The notes beneath the pieces were generated by a model. It was not told the DNA's origin. It searched no databases and saw only the letters and a list, made by a program, of their open reading frames with translations. From Hyaloraphidium curvatum (Eukaryota > Monoblepharomycota > Hyaloraphidiomycetes > Hyaloraphidiales > Hyaloraphidiaceae): a DNA stretch of 64,000 nt. Made by a program: the position numbers and the translations under genes. The stretch covers positions 310,001 through 374,000 of the forward strand of contig JAIVFI010000007.1 in NCBI GenBank assembly GCA_025558095.1. The letters are read 5' to 3'. This document shows positions 13,755 to 23,939 of the stretch, piece after piece. Each line of letters begins with the position of its first letter. Positions within the stretch are counted from its first letter, which is position 1.

Positions 13755-15809
13755 TCACTCCCCGTCCACCTCCTTGCCGGCCCTGGGCTCGAACAGATCC
13801 TTGTTGATGTTGTCCGTGATGACGATGCGGGCAAAGAATCCTTCCAGATCCTTGCCGGCCTCCTCGGCCTTGGCCCGCTTCGCTCCCACGGCGAGCGTCT
13901 CGGGATCCACGTCCACACCCGACGCCGCCAGGAGGGCAAAGAACTGCTTCGCTGCCTTGATCCCGCTAATGGGATAATGCGCCGCGAAAGCGGCCACGTA
14001 TCGCGCCGCGACCAGCGCGTCCCCGTGCGCGCCGGGGACCTCGTCCCCGGCGCTGGCGAACACCGCGGCGGCCAGCGCGCCGATCTTGATCGAGGCCGTG
14101 AAGACGTTCTGGTGCACGCTCCCCAGCTTGGGATCCGCGCGGAGCTGCGCCTCCATCAGGCGCGCCGCGGCGACGCCCCGGTCCAGGACCTTCCCGAGCT
14201 GGGCCGAAAAGAAGAAGCCCGCGGGGATCTGCTTGGGCACCGTTTGGATCCAGCACACGATCGGCATCGAGTGCAGAGTGATCATGGAGCTGACCACGGC
14301 ATGGGCGAAGCGAAGGTCGCCGAGCAGCTCCTGCGCTCGGGCAAAGAGCGGGGTGGGGTCGCCGGCGGAGAGGGCGGGACCAATGTCCTCGGGCATGCCG
14401 AGGTAGCACTCTCCAACCAGATCCACAACGAGATCCGCGTCGGCACGGAGTTTAGCTGCCTCGGGCGAGTCAAGAGCGGGGTCCGCGGAGGCGAGTACGG
14501 CGAGGTCCAAGTTGAGCGCGGCGGCACGTTTGCGGATCTCCACCACCATCGAAGTAAACGTCGTTACGAGATTGACGAGCACCAGGCGGGATGATCGGAA
14601 GCGGAAGATGGATGAGACGAGGGAGCGAACCGTCTGCCGGCACCGTTCGGGGTCGCCCTCCTTTTCGAGCAGGAAGGGCGCGGGATCGAAGAGGTGCCGT
14701 GCAGGGCGGTTCGGCGCCGTCGTGAGCAGCGGAAAGGCGCCGGACAGGGGGATGAGAAAGTAGATGTCGTGGAAAGGCACAGGGCGCGGCCGGTGCCCCA
14801 GCTCGAGGTACTCGAGGTCGGAGCTCTGAGCGAGCTGGTACGCGGCCATTGCCCCGTGCACCTGTCCCGCCACGCGGATCACCATTTCCCAATAGATGAG
14901 GTCCGACGGGGTCCGTGGCTGGACGTCGATGCCTGCGTTACTCCTCTGCGGGTCCACGATGCGCAGAATGGCCTTTGCGGCCGTGTTGAGCACCCTCACG
15001 GCGTCGGAGGCGCGCATGCAGCCGACGTAGAAGCGCGAGAGCAAATTGCATGCCTGCGCGATTTCCAGGTCCGTAAGGCCGTTCTGGGCCGGGGATGCCA
15101 GGAGGAGATCCGCCCGGGCGGCGTAGGCGGCGCCCAGGTTCCAGCGGTCCAGCGGAGTGATGCCCAGGTGATCGGCGGTCATGATGCCGTTGGAGGCCAT
15201 GGCGCACAGAAGGGCAGAGGGACGTGCGGGGCCGTAGACCGCGGCCCCGAGGCCCGGGACGTCGGCGGAATCGACGAAGGCGGCCTCGAACGTTTCGCGG
15301 TGCACGAGGCCGTTGACAAAGTTCACGTTGGTGTAGTAGCTCTCGATGCACGCGAACACCAGCACCGGGTCGCGCAAGAGGTCGGCGGTGTCGTGGGAAT
15401 CGCTCCCCGCCCCCGAATCGGCCGTCGAAGGCGGTGTCTCGGCAAGGATGCGTGCCTGCTCTTCCGCGAGCGGGGAGCCGGGGTTCCAGGCGGGCGATAC
15501 CGGGCTCAAGCCGATTGGGCTGGCCGTGAGCGGCGAAGTGCGGCTCGCCGAGAGTGGCGCGTCGCTGCCGGCGCCGGCCGGGGCGCCAGTCGCCACACTC
15601 GGCGGAGCGGGCCTCGAGGCGCCCTTTGCGGCGCCCGCCGGCCTGCTTTTGGCGGGCCCCGCGCGGAACGGCGCCTGCGGTGTGCACGCGCGTTTGAGCC
15701 GCGCGCACCGGAGGCACGGGCCATCGAGGTCGCCCGGCGCGTACTCGCATCTCTTGTGGCCGTCGCTGCACGTGACGCACGCCGGACGCGCCGCCGGACG
15801 GCCCGACAT
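13755..15809 (-). CDS. Zn(II)2Cys6 fungal transcription factor
   Basis: Single exon of 684 aa. The N-terminal binuclear cluster has six cysteines at 11, 14, 21, 32, 35 and 42 (CVTCSDGHKRC then CLRCARLKRAC), the Gal4-type pattern. A disordered Ala/Ser/Pro linker (residues 45-130) follows. A helical regulatory region resembling the fungal middle-homology domain runs from about 140 to 640, with VFACIESYYTNVNFVNGLVHRE near its start. Such proteins bind CGG-type sites and often control a neighbouring metabolic gene. Here the SDR gene starts 167 bp away on the opposite strand, so the two may share a promoter. There are no introns in 2 kb, unlike surrounding housekeeping genes. Confidence 0.85.
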   Translation of the reverse strand: MSGRPAARPACVTCSDGHKRCEYAPGDLDGPCLRCARLKRACTPQAPFRAGPAKSRPAGAAKGASRPAPPSVATGAPAGAGSDAPLSASRTSPLTASPIGLSPVSPAWNPGSPLAEEQARILAETPPSTADSGAGSDSHDTADLLRDPVLVFACIESYYTNVNFVNGLVHRETFEAAFVDSADVPGLGAAVYGPARPSALLCAMASNGIMTADHLGITPLDRWNLGAAYAARADLLLASPAQNGLTDLEIAQACNLLSRFYVGCMRASDAVRVLNTAAKAILRIVDPQRSNAGIDVQPRTPSDLIYWEMVIRVAGQVHGAMAAYQLAQSSDLEYLELGHRPRPVPFHDIYFLIPLSGAFPLLTTAPNRPARHLFDPAPFLLEKEGDPERCRQTVRSLVSSIFRFRSSRLVLVNLVTTFTSMVVEIRKRAAALNLDLAVLASADPALDSPEAAKLRADADLVVDLVGECYLGMPEDIGPALSAGDPTPLFARAQELLGDLRFAHAVVSSMITLHSMPIVCWIQTVPKQIPAGFFFSAQLGKVLDRGVAAARLMEAQLRADPKLGSVHQNVFTASIKIGALAAAVFASAGDEVPGAHGDALVAARYVAAFAAHYPISGIKAAKQFFALLAASGVDVDPETLAVGAKRAKAEEAGKDLEGFFARIVITDNINKDLFEPRAGKEVDGE

Positions 15810-15976
15810 TGTGGAGACGGCGACGACCCGGGGCGGCGAAAATTTGGCTGGGCCTCCGCCCCGTCACCTCCAAACACCCAAACACGCCGCGCTCAGGCGG
15901 ATCAGAACTGGCTCAGGACGCGGAGAAAGCCCAGCCCTTTGCCCGTTGCCCACTCGCTCGGCCTGAACGCGTTTGA

Positions 15977-16735
15977 ATGCTCGCGAACAAGGTCGCGATC
16001 GTCACGGGCGCGACTCGAGGCATCGGAGAGGCCATCGCCCTGGAGTTTGCCCGGCGCGGTGCGAAGCTGCTACTGACGGGCCGGAGCGAGGTACAGGGGG
16101 GCGCGGTACGCGATGCCTGCAGAAGTTTGGGCGCCGAGGCCACCTTCTTGGCGGTGGACGTTGCTTCGGCCGGAGCCGCGGAGCGCATCGTGGACGCGGC
16201 AACGGCGACCTTTGGACGGATCGACGTGCTCGTCAACAACGCAGGGATTCTGTTCCATGGCGACTGTGTGGAGTGCACGGACGACGAGTGGGATCAGACG
16301 TTGGCCGTCAACGTGACGGCCGTCTTCCGCCTGTCGAGGGCCGTGGTTCGCGCGTTGCGGAAGCAGGGAGACGGCGGGTCGATCGTCAACATCGCCTCGG
16401 ACTGGGCCCTCGTCGCAGGCCAGCGTGCCGTTGCCTACGCGGTCTCGAAAGGGGCGATCGCCCAGCTGACGCGCTCGATGGCCATCGACCATGCCAAGGA
16501 GGGCATTCGCGTGAATGCCTGTTGCCCCGGCGACACGGACACTCCCATGCTGGACGCCTCGATGCCGGCCGGCGATCGGGCGGCGGGTGTGGCCGCGCTC
16601 GGTGCCGCGATCCCGCTGGGGAGGGTCGCGAGGCCCGAGGAGGTAGCCAAGGCCGTCGCCTTCCTCGCGTCCGACGACGCGAGCTTCATCACCGGCGTCA
16701 TGTTGCCCGTGGACGGCGGGAACAGCGCGCAATGA
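15977..16735 (+). CDS. short-chain dehydrogenase/reductase (classical SDR)
   Basis: Single exon of 252 aa. The Rossmann start is VAIVTGATRGIGEAI (TGxxxGIG at residues 10-17). It is followed by NNAG at 87-90, Asn112 in VNVTAV, Ser141 in IVNIASDWAL, and the catalytic Tyr154 and Lys158 in YAVSK, so the SDR tetrad is intact. Residue Arg36 after beta-2 (LLTGRSE) suggests NADP(H) preference. The closing FLASDDASFITGVMLPVDGG is typical of the FabG-like group. The substrate cannot be read from sequence. No introns, a bacterial-like architecture, and placement between a Zn2Cys6 regulator and a PhyH oxygenase suggest an accessory metabolic gene. Confidence 0.92.
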   Translation: MLANKVAIVTGATRGIGEAIALEFARRGAKLLLTGRSEVQGGAVRDACRSLGAEATFLAVDVASAGAAERIVDAATATFGRIDVLVNNAGILFHGDCVECTDDEWDQTLAVNVTAVFRLSRAVVRALRKQGDGGSIVNIASDWALVAGQRAVAYAVSKGAIAQLTRSMAIDHAKEGIRVNACCPGDTDTPMLDASMPAGDRAAGVAALGAAIPLGRVARPEEVAKAVAFLASDDASFITGVMLPVDGGNSAQ

Positions 16736-16774
16736 AACGAATTGAAGGCACGATCATCCACTTTCACGCCCTTG

Positions 16775-17782
16775 CTACAATTTCGGTTCGGTCCGGCCCA
16801 AAGGATGCAGTCCACCCGTGCTTGCGTCAATGCGCTTCAGAGGGTGCTCGCCGTTGGCAAAGCCGATAAACGGAGGGTGAATGGAGTAGCCGAGTAGGCT
16901 CTTGAGCTTGTTGGGCATCATCAGCACCTCGGCAAACGGAACCAGCAGGAACTGGTTCTCCTGGGGCCGCAAGTAGGGCTCCAGGTATTGCGCCGTGATG
17001 GCCAGCCGCGGTTTGTCAGAAGTGTTCTTGCCGCCGCCGTGCCAGAGAGTGCTCAGAAAGATCACACCGCTCCCACGCTTCATGACCACGGGAATGATCC
17101 GGTCCTTGGTCGCGTCCGGTATGCGGTCCTGTCCCCAAACGTGTGATCCAGGGACCACGACGGTAGCTCCGTTTGTGGCGGTAAAGTCGTCAATCGCGTA
17201 GATGACAGCGACCGAGAAGGGCTGCCGGGGCCTGGGCACCCGGATGAACGAGTCATCCGTGTGGAGGTTCTGCTGCTCTTCGCCCGGCAGGATCTTGATG
17301 GCCTGGTACGCCGTCAGGAGGTAGTTGGGCTGGAGGACCCGGTCCAGAAGCTCCATCATGATGGGATTGGCAGCCAGGCCGTCGAAAGCGCGGCTCTTGC
17401 CCAGTAGCCCGTAGACGCGCTGCGTCGTGAGCCCTTCAAACGCGTTCCGGCCAAGGGAGTGGCCGTCGAGCAGCGGGGCGAGCCCGGCTTCCAGGCCTCT
17501 GAGCTCGGCCTCCGACAGCATGTCCTCGACGATCACGTAGCCGTCACGGAACAGCGAGGTGAGGCGGGACTTGAGCGGCTCCTTGAGCGCGGCGTCCGCC
17601 TCCAGCTTCCTTATGTGTTCCGCGAACGAGTACTCGCCCGAGCCACTTCCGGGGGCCGAGTGCTGCGGCGTGGTCGAGGGGTCCTTCGATTCGACCGCGC
17701 CGCCGCCAACGAGCGGGCGCCGCATATTCATTGACTTGTGGATATCCGCCGAATCGAACCTATCGTCCCACTTCTTCGACAT
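16775..17782 (-). CDS. PhyH-type Fe(II)/2-oxoglutarate dioxygenase
   Basis: Single exon of 335 aa. The double-stranded beta-helix ligands are visible: His174 and Asp176 in QQNLHTDDSFIR, distal His248 in STLWHGGGKN, and the 2-oxoglutarate-binding Arg259 in KPRLAITAQY. The PGSHVWGQDR loop and GATVVVPGSH are typical of phytanoyl-CoA dioxygenase family members that act on small molecules. The first 55 residues are polar and probably disordered. It converges on the SDR gene, with 39 bp between stops. Substrate unknown; a joint role with the SDR is inference. Confidence 0.9.
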   Translation of the reverse strand: MSKKWDDRFDSADIHKSMNMRRPLVGGGAVESKDPSTTPQHSAPGSGSGEYSFAEHIRKLEADAALKEPLKSRLTSLFRDGYVIVEDMLSEAELRGLEAGLAPLLDGHSLGRNAFEGLTTQRVYGLLGKSRAFDGLAANPIMMELLDRVLQPNYLLTAYQAIKILPGEEQQNLHTDDSFIRVPRPRQPFSVAVIYAIDDFTATNGATVVVPGSHVWGQDRIPDATKDRIIPVVMKRGSGVIFLSTLWHGGGKNTSDKPRLAITAQYLEPYLRPQENQFLLVPFAEVLMMPNKLKSLLGYSIHPPFIGFANGEHPLKRIDASTGGLHPLGRTEPKL

Positions 17783-19574
17783 CGCGGCAGGGAGACAAGT
17801 TGTCTTCGCGGCTGCAGTCGCACTACACTCCGTGTTCTTAGTGTGGCTAGCGGAGTCTAGCCGCCCGCGCGCCTACAACTGACCTAGGCGAACAGCGCAC
17901 CCGGGAGCTTTAGCCGACCCTCGACGCTGCCGATTTGTTTGCAAGCCTTCCGGAAGCGAGGGCAACATGTGGCGCGTGCGGCGGCCGGCGTGGGATGGCA
18001 TTCCGTTTGTACAAACACCGATTGTTCTCTTGAATTCCGCGTGAAACATGCAGGCATGAATCGGAAACGGCGCGGCCGTGGACCACCTGCGCATCGCCGT
18101 AGACCATTTGGGGTATCCGTGAACCGTTCGCGCAGTCGCAAACCTCCTCGCTGCGGCCGTCTCACATGCAATGCAAGAAGCGTTGTGGAAGTTGGTGGAG
18201 AGACTGCAACACAACTGTGCCCGTGATGTTCCTTGTCGTCGCAGGCACCGTCGGGGAGGCCACCGGGCAGCTGCGGAATAGGCTACGGTCCCTGCGACCC
18301 ACTCTTGCGACAATCGTGACCAAAAGAGTCTAGAATGCGGATGGTATGATGTTTACATCGCATGCTGGAGGTGGTATCCTGAAGCATCTCTTTCTGAGCC
18401 GCTTGCGGATTTTTCCTGCCCGCTTCGGGCATCATCCGGAAGATACGACGCAAGGACCCTGCTTATCTGTACTGACTCTTTGCCATACGTGCTCCAGGCG
18501 TCACAAGGATGCGAATCGAAGGTGCGGCAGTCGGTCGTTGACCTGCTATAGCTTGAAGTTGGCGTCCACAGGTCAGATCGGAACGGGACGACGCGACTCG
18601 GGCCACGGGGGTTGTGAAGACAGTATGACCGAAATTTGGGCTCATGCTAGTTTCTCCAGATGCATTGGCCCGGCCGTACATGAAGAGATCGGAAACCGGC
18701 GACTTCTGATGTTTGATTTTGACTTTGCCGACCGCCTCCACGCACACGCTCACGAAGCACCTCAACCTGCAAACGCATCCCCGTTGAAATGGCACTTAGA
18801 CGGTGCCAAAGGCATCTTGGAAGGCGATGCCGACGGCGCGGCTCCTTTTTGCGCCCGATCACCGCCGATACGACGGCAGAAGCTCCGCGGTACTGTTGAA
18901 CCATGGAACTTCCTTTCCGCGACCTGCCACGGCGGGCATCCTGCAGAAAGGTGCCCAAGCTCCCGGTATGCCGCGATGAAAAACGATTGCAAGAGGATTT
19001 CGGCCGTTCAGGGGCCAATCCTGAGGATCCCGCACCGCATCGGTTGCCTGCTTGACCGTTTCGCCTCGCCGAAACACTTGAAGCAACGGAGGTCCTGTGG
19101 TCGCGGCTATCCTCCTCTCGAGCTCAAAGAACAAAATTGCTTTGCCCGCGGGGATCTGGAGCCGCGCTGGCATCCGCCGGCGCGAGGACAATGCGGCGAA
19201 GGTCTGGCGGGAATCCCCTCACAGCTGGCAGCCGAATCGAAAGAAGAGCGGAATCGAGCGCGCGTTCCTTGGCGTTCAATCTCCCAGCCTCTACGTCTCG
19301 GTGCAGGGAGTTTTCGCGGGGACGCGGGAGTCCGATCCCGCTCGCCGGTCCGAGCGTGGCGGACCCCCGGTCACGGGCTGGTGTACCCCTGGCAACTAGG
19401 GAGAGCAGGGAGGGCAAGACTAGCGGCGGGCGGTTGTGGAGCTGTTGCACGGCACTTTGCGCGCCGTCGCACCGGTTTGGAGCTGTAAGGGCCTGCGCGT
19501 CACATCACCCGCGCTGGGTTTGATTTGTGCTCGGACTACGCAATCATCACCGACGTCACGATACTGCAACAACA
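17783..19574. other. 1.8-kb gene-poor region upstream of the Fanzor gene
   Basis: I found no convincing gene. The longest open frame (18346-19488, plus strand) has no recognisable domain and reads like unselected sequence, with scattered Cys, His and Trp and no periodicity. Base composition is visibly less GC-rich than in adjacent genes, especially at 18000-18800. The PhyH promoter must lie at the left end and the Fanzor promoter at the right. The rest may be the left arm of a mobile element, but I see no terminal inverted repeat by eye. Confidence 0.5.
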
Positions 19575-22500
19575 ATGCCACCGCGGAAGCGAGCGGACGC
19601 CGCCACGCCGGCGGGTGGCAACAGCAGTGCGGCGGCGCCCCGAGCAGCCAGAGGGCGCGGACGCGGCCGGGGACGCGGCGGCGGCGCGGCCGACGACGCC
19701 GCGCAGGGTGCCCCCCAAGCCGCGGCGGAAGCAACTCCCGATGCGGCGGGCATCGGAAATCATCCAGAGATCTCAGCAGGCGCCCGCGGGGGTCGCGGTG
19801 GCTGGGCTGCCCGTCGTGGCGCGACCCGGGGCCGCGTCGCCCAGCAAGGAGCTCCGGCACCGATGCCCGCCATCGCCGCATCGCCTCCTGCACGGCAGAC
19901 CACACGGGGTCGAAGGGGTCGTGGACAGAGTATGCGTTGGTCTGCAAACTCTGGCTTTCCTCTGCTCATTTTGTCCCAGATCTGGCGTCTCGTCGCGGAG
20001 CAGCTCCGGAGGGCGCAAGTCCGTCGGACAGAGCGACGATGCCGGCGAGTAACATGGAGTCGCGTTGCATTGGCACCCCGATCTGATTTCGAGCCGCAGG
20101 ACGGACGGGTTCTGGACGAAGAGATGGGGGAAGCTTTCGACGGACTGAACGGTGGCGACTCGGACCAGGTGCGTTTGAAGTTCTCCTTTCTTTCGCATTT
20201 TCTCACGTTCTTCGTCCGCAGATGATGGATGACGAGCAAGGAGGCTTCGCCGGAGGTCGGTCGAGAAGGAAGAGGGAGCCGAGTGACGACGTGCCTCTGG
20301 TGAAGTGGCCTGCACTGCAAGCCCGCGAATCATCCCTGACATCTGCTTCCTCTGCGCAGCAAACCCCTCCCGGTCGACGGCATGCCCCGGGATTACCTGT
20401 TCCGGCTCATCTCGGGCAACCTCCGACCCGTGGCGCCATCGGGCCCCCGCCCGGCCTTCCAATCCCCCCCCACCTGCAGCCCCAAGGCGCTGCTTCCCCG
20501 CCGCAAGGCCTTGCGCAGCCTGCAGGTCCGCCGCCCGCTGCCCCTGCCGCGCAGCCGCCGCCCGCTGCCCCTGCCGCGCAGCCGCCGCCCGCCGCTCAAC
20601 AGCCTGCAGTTCCGGTGAAGCCGTGCCCGTCGTGCGGTCGCACGGATCACCAGCGGAGCAACAGCTTGTTGTGCCCCAATCACAAGCCGTCGGCGCGTGC
20701 AGCCGGCAAGAAGGAGACGTTGGAGAAGGCCAAGGCCGGGGGCGTTGAGAACGTCAAGACCGTGATGAGCACGATCAAGACCTCCATGGAGTCACTCTGC
20801 GCCGACCTTTCTCTGATCCCCGTCTTCCGTTCCCTTGCCGACGAATTCACCAAGTGTGGCGCGGCCGCGTGCTGGCTGTTGGAGAACGCGGTCACCCTCT
20901 GGCTCGATTGGGACAAGAGGCTTCCCGCGCTCGACCAGACGCTGCTGTTCCGCATCCTGATGCTCGTCGTCACGGGCGAGCTCCGCGTGATCCGCTCGCC
21001 CTCACTGGCGGCCCAGTTGCCCTTCCTCGTGCACTCGATCAGGATCTGGCTCGGCAACCAGCGGGCGGAGGCGTCGATCGTTAAGAACCCGGCCGTCAAG
21101 GAGCTGCTGATTGCGACGGACGAGGAGCACGCAGACGCCTACGAGGACGGCCTCAGGTTCTCGTATCCCGTCTTCTACGCGGCCCCGGTCAACGAGGCCG
21201 AGGATGGAGAGAATCTGCCCTACCGGATGGTCCCTAGCTTCTTTTCGGGAGAGTGCGCGCAGATCTTCAACTCCTCGTACAAACAGTACGAGAACAACAT
21301 CGACCTGTACCTCAAGGGCGCGTGCAACCGCAACTTCAAGACCGCTTTCGAGCAGGACTTTGCGCTACTGCAGTGGCAGACTGTGACGGAGCTTCCGAGG
21401 CTTCCCGCGCCCGCACAGCAGCCGGAGGCCCAGCAGGGGCAGGAGGACCCGGGGAACGCGCAGGGACAGGCCGCGCAGGGACAACCGGCGCAGGCGGAAG
21501 GAGGCGCTCCGGCGGCGGGCGCTGACCTCGACCTGGACGACGATGAAGTGGGGGAAGACGGGCATGGACAACCGGTCGCGCTGCCGAAGACGAGGCTCAC
21601 AGCCCTCCGCGACAGCTGCTACACCGCAGCCCACTCGCGCCGCAAGGAGCTTCGGATCTACTCGTTCGGCGGGAACGAAGGAGCGGGAGATGGAGGCAAT
21701 AGGTTCATCACCGAAGCCCGCATGAACGCCGCCATCCAGGCCAACCAGCCGATCGAGTACCAGTACAAGACGCCAGGAATGCGGCGTGGACGGCGATTCC
21801 TGCTGCCCGTGCCCCTGATCCGAGAGATTCTCCAACTCGTCGCCCTCTACAGGTCCCTCTATGTCGCGAAAGAGGGAGAGTACAAGCTCTGGTTCGAAGA
21901 GATGCTCACGGACATTCTGCCGACCGTCCAAAAGCAGTTCCGGAACGATAGGAAGGGGGAGGTGGAGAAGCTGATGCGCCACATTACGGGGACCTACAAT
22001 CAAGCGCACCAGATCGAGAACTCGGTCCAGATCGGCATCGCGGGCTCTCCTCAACTGCTGACGGTCGCCCGCCTCCGGAACCTCGTCAACGCGAACGGCG
22101 CCTGCATGTGGGAGTTCCGATCGATGGGCGGCATTACGCAGATGGCCTTGGATCCGGCGCGGACGGCTCGGCTCCTAGCATTCATCCTTGATGCTATCCG
22201 GAGGCACATGCAGATCGTCCATAACGGGATGGACGGCGCGCCTGATGACTGGAACCGCCTTCTGCGGTTCATTCGGCGGACGAACGACATGATCGCGGCC
22301 TCTTTTGTGCCTCGGCCGCCGCCCGATCCGCGGCCGGCGAACTGGAACGATCCGGAGCCGCCCACCTCGCCGATCCTCCCCCTGTACTCGACAACCCCCA
22401 AGCACATCGACATTGCTGGCGACCAGTGCATCGGGGAGCTGCTGAAGCGGTGGAAGCGGCTGTTTCCGCAGCGGTACCGCGACTTCGAGGTCACCTTCTT

Positions 22501-23939
22501 CCACGGCAACTTTGTCAACCAGCGAACCTCGCCGCATCTGAGGGAAGCGTGGCCGAGGCTGTTCAAAATCAACGACCTCATTTCTGACGGCGACAAGAGC
22601 AAGTACAAGAACGTGCCTCGATCCTTTGCCTTCTCGATCGCGAGCGACAGCGTGGCCGTCTCGGTAAAGTTCGAGAAGATTGTGCCGAAGGTCGTCTACG
22701 ACGCGAGCCAGGTCCGGGCCGCCGACGGGATGGGCGACGAGGACGAGGACGTCGCGAGACGGGCAAGGGCCGCCGAGGCGAACCGCAAGATGACCGTCGA
22801 CGCGCTCAAGGAAGCCGAGGTGCTCTACCAGCGACGGGACGCGGGCGAGATTGAGGTCCGCGAGATTGGTGCCGATCCCGGCGTTAGCGCCATATTGACC
22901 TGTGCGTCGGAGACGGGCGGTGTCCATTCGGACGGGACTCCCGAGTACAGTTTCTTTTCAATCTCTCCGAAGCGCTGGATGTCGGAGATCGGCGTCACGC
23001 AGCGCAACGCAAACAGGAACTGGCAGGCCAGCCAGGACCTGCCGACGCAGCAGCCGCCGGGCGACCTGACTTCGCTGTACGATCCCGCCGGGCGCTCGAT
23101 GGCAGACATCTACAACGGGATCGGATCGAAGCGGCAGACGGACTACCAGCGCGTGCGCGAGCGGGCCGAGTACCGGCTGGAGCACCTCGACGAGATGGTC
23201 GAGTTCGAGTGGAAGTTTGCCCGGCACAAGCTGGAGAACTACCGCGGGGCGCAGATCGGCGTGATCCGGATGGTGGACGAGCTGCTGGCCATGAAGGTCT
23301 CCGGGACGCCGAAGCTCGCCCTGACGAGGACGCAGCGCAAGAACCGGAAGCGCAAAGAGCAGCGGAAGCGGAAGGAGCGGCGGGAGCGCATGGCCGACGA
23401 GCACGGCCCGGGACCGCCCAAGAAGCCCGTGCACTTCATCATCTCGTTGGGCTCGACCAAGACGGGATCGATGAAGTACATCAAGGGGCACGTGCGAGCT
23501 TCTCTCCGCCGGTTCGTGAACGAATTCGAGAGGAGGGACAACGTGCTCCCGATCTTGGTCAACGAGTTCCGCACTTCCAAGACCCACCACAAGTGCGGGA
23601 CGGTGATGCTCGACACGCGCCGGTGCCTCGACAACCGCAGCCAGCGCAAGCGCCGACGGCAGCCCACCCCCTTCCACCCACCGATGTCGATACCGACGTT
23701 CAAACCGTGGTACGTGTCGGACGCGCTCCTGCTTCTTCCCTTGCCGTATCCTGATCCCTCTTGCTCGTCGCAGGGGTGACAGGTGGTGCTACCACGGGCC
23801 TTGCAACCTGGCGTGCGTGGGTCGAGACCAGAATGCTGCCATCAACATGCTCCGCATCTTCGAGCATGCCATGGCGCGCTGGCTACAGAACCACACCTAC
23901 GACCCAAACGACAGGCCTGCTGGCCTCGAGCGCCCGTGA
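19575..23939 (+). CDS. Fanzor-like RNA-guided nuclease (eukaryotic TnpB/OrfB relative), very large
   Basis: The model uses exons 19575-20168, 20222-23709 and 23774-23939, about 1415 aa. From the N-terminus it has RG-rich low complexity, a Pro/Ala/Gln linker, a zinc-knuckle-like CPSCGRTDHQRSNSLLC, a long helical region and an acidic insert. A FAFSIASDSVAVSVKFEK segment comes next. The C-terminus shows a split RuvC fold: IGADPGVSAILT (Asp codon 22874), FIISLGSTKTGSMKYIKGH, VNEFRTSKTHHKCG (Glu codon 23564) with RRC, then the ribbon half WCYHGPCNLACVGRDQNAAINML (Asp codon 23826). The DPG, xNEFRTSKTxxxCG and RDxNAAxNxL order is the Fanzor signature with the relocated glutamate. Fanzors use an RNA overlapping their 3' end to guide DNA cleavage and are mobile-element borne. 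The 5' exon is less certain than the rest. One intron-like segment (19930-19979) would break the frame if removed. Confidence 0.8.
20528..20581 (+). repeat. 27-bp tandem repeat, two perfect copies, within the Fanzor gene
   Basis: Two identical 27-bp units (20528-20554 and 20555-20581) encode a repeated PPAAPAAQP-type nonapeptide. A truncated third unit begins at 20582. It lies in the Pro/Ala-rich linker ahead of the zinc-knuckle motif and looks like a recent replication-slippage expansion. Confidence 0.85.

Noticed and set aside
14694-16076. 460-residue plus-strand open frame
   Set aside because: It overlaps the Zn2Cys6 gene on the other strand; no motif and strongly Arg/Gly-biased.
18346-19488. 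380-residue plus-strand open frame upstream of the Fanzor gene
   Set aside because: No motif or domain, erratic residue use and no splice-consistent extension; long open frames arise easily at this GC content.
20522-20600. CRISPR-like or satellite array
   Set aside because: Only two perfect 27-bp copies in frame inside coding sequence with no spacers; it is a protein-coding slippage repeat.
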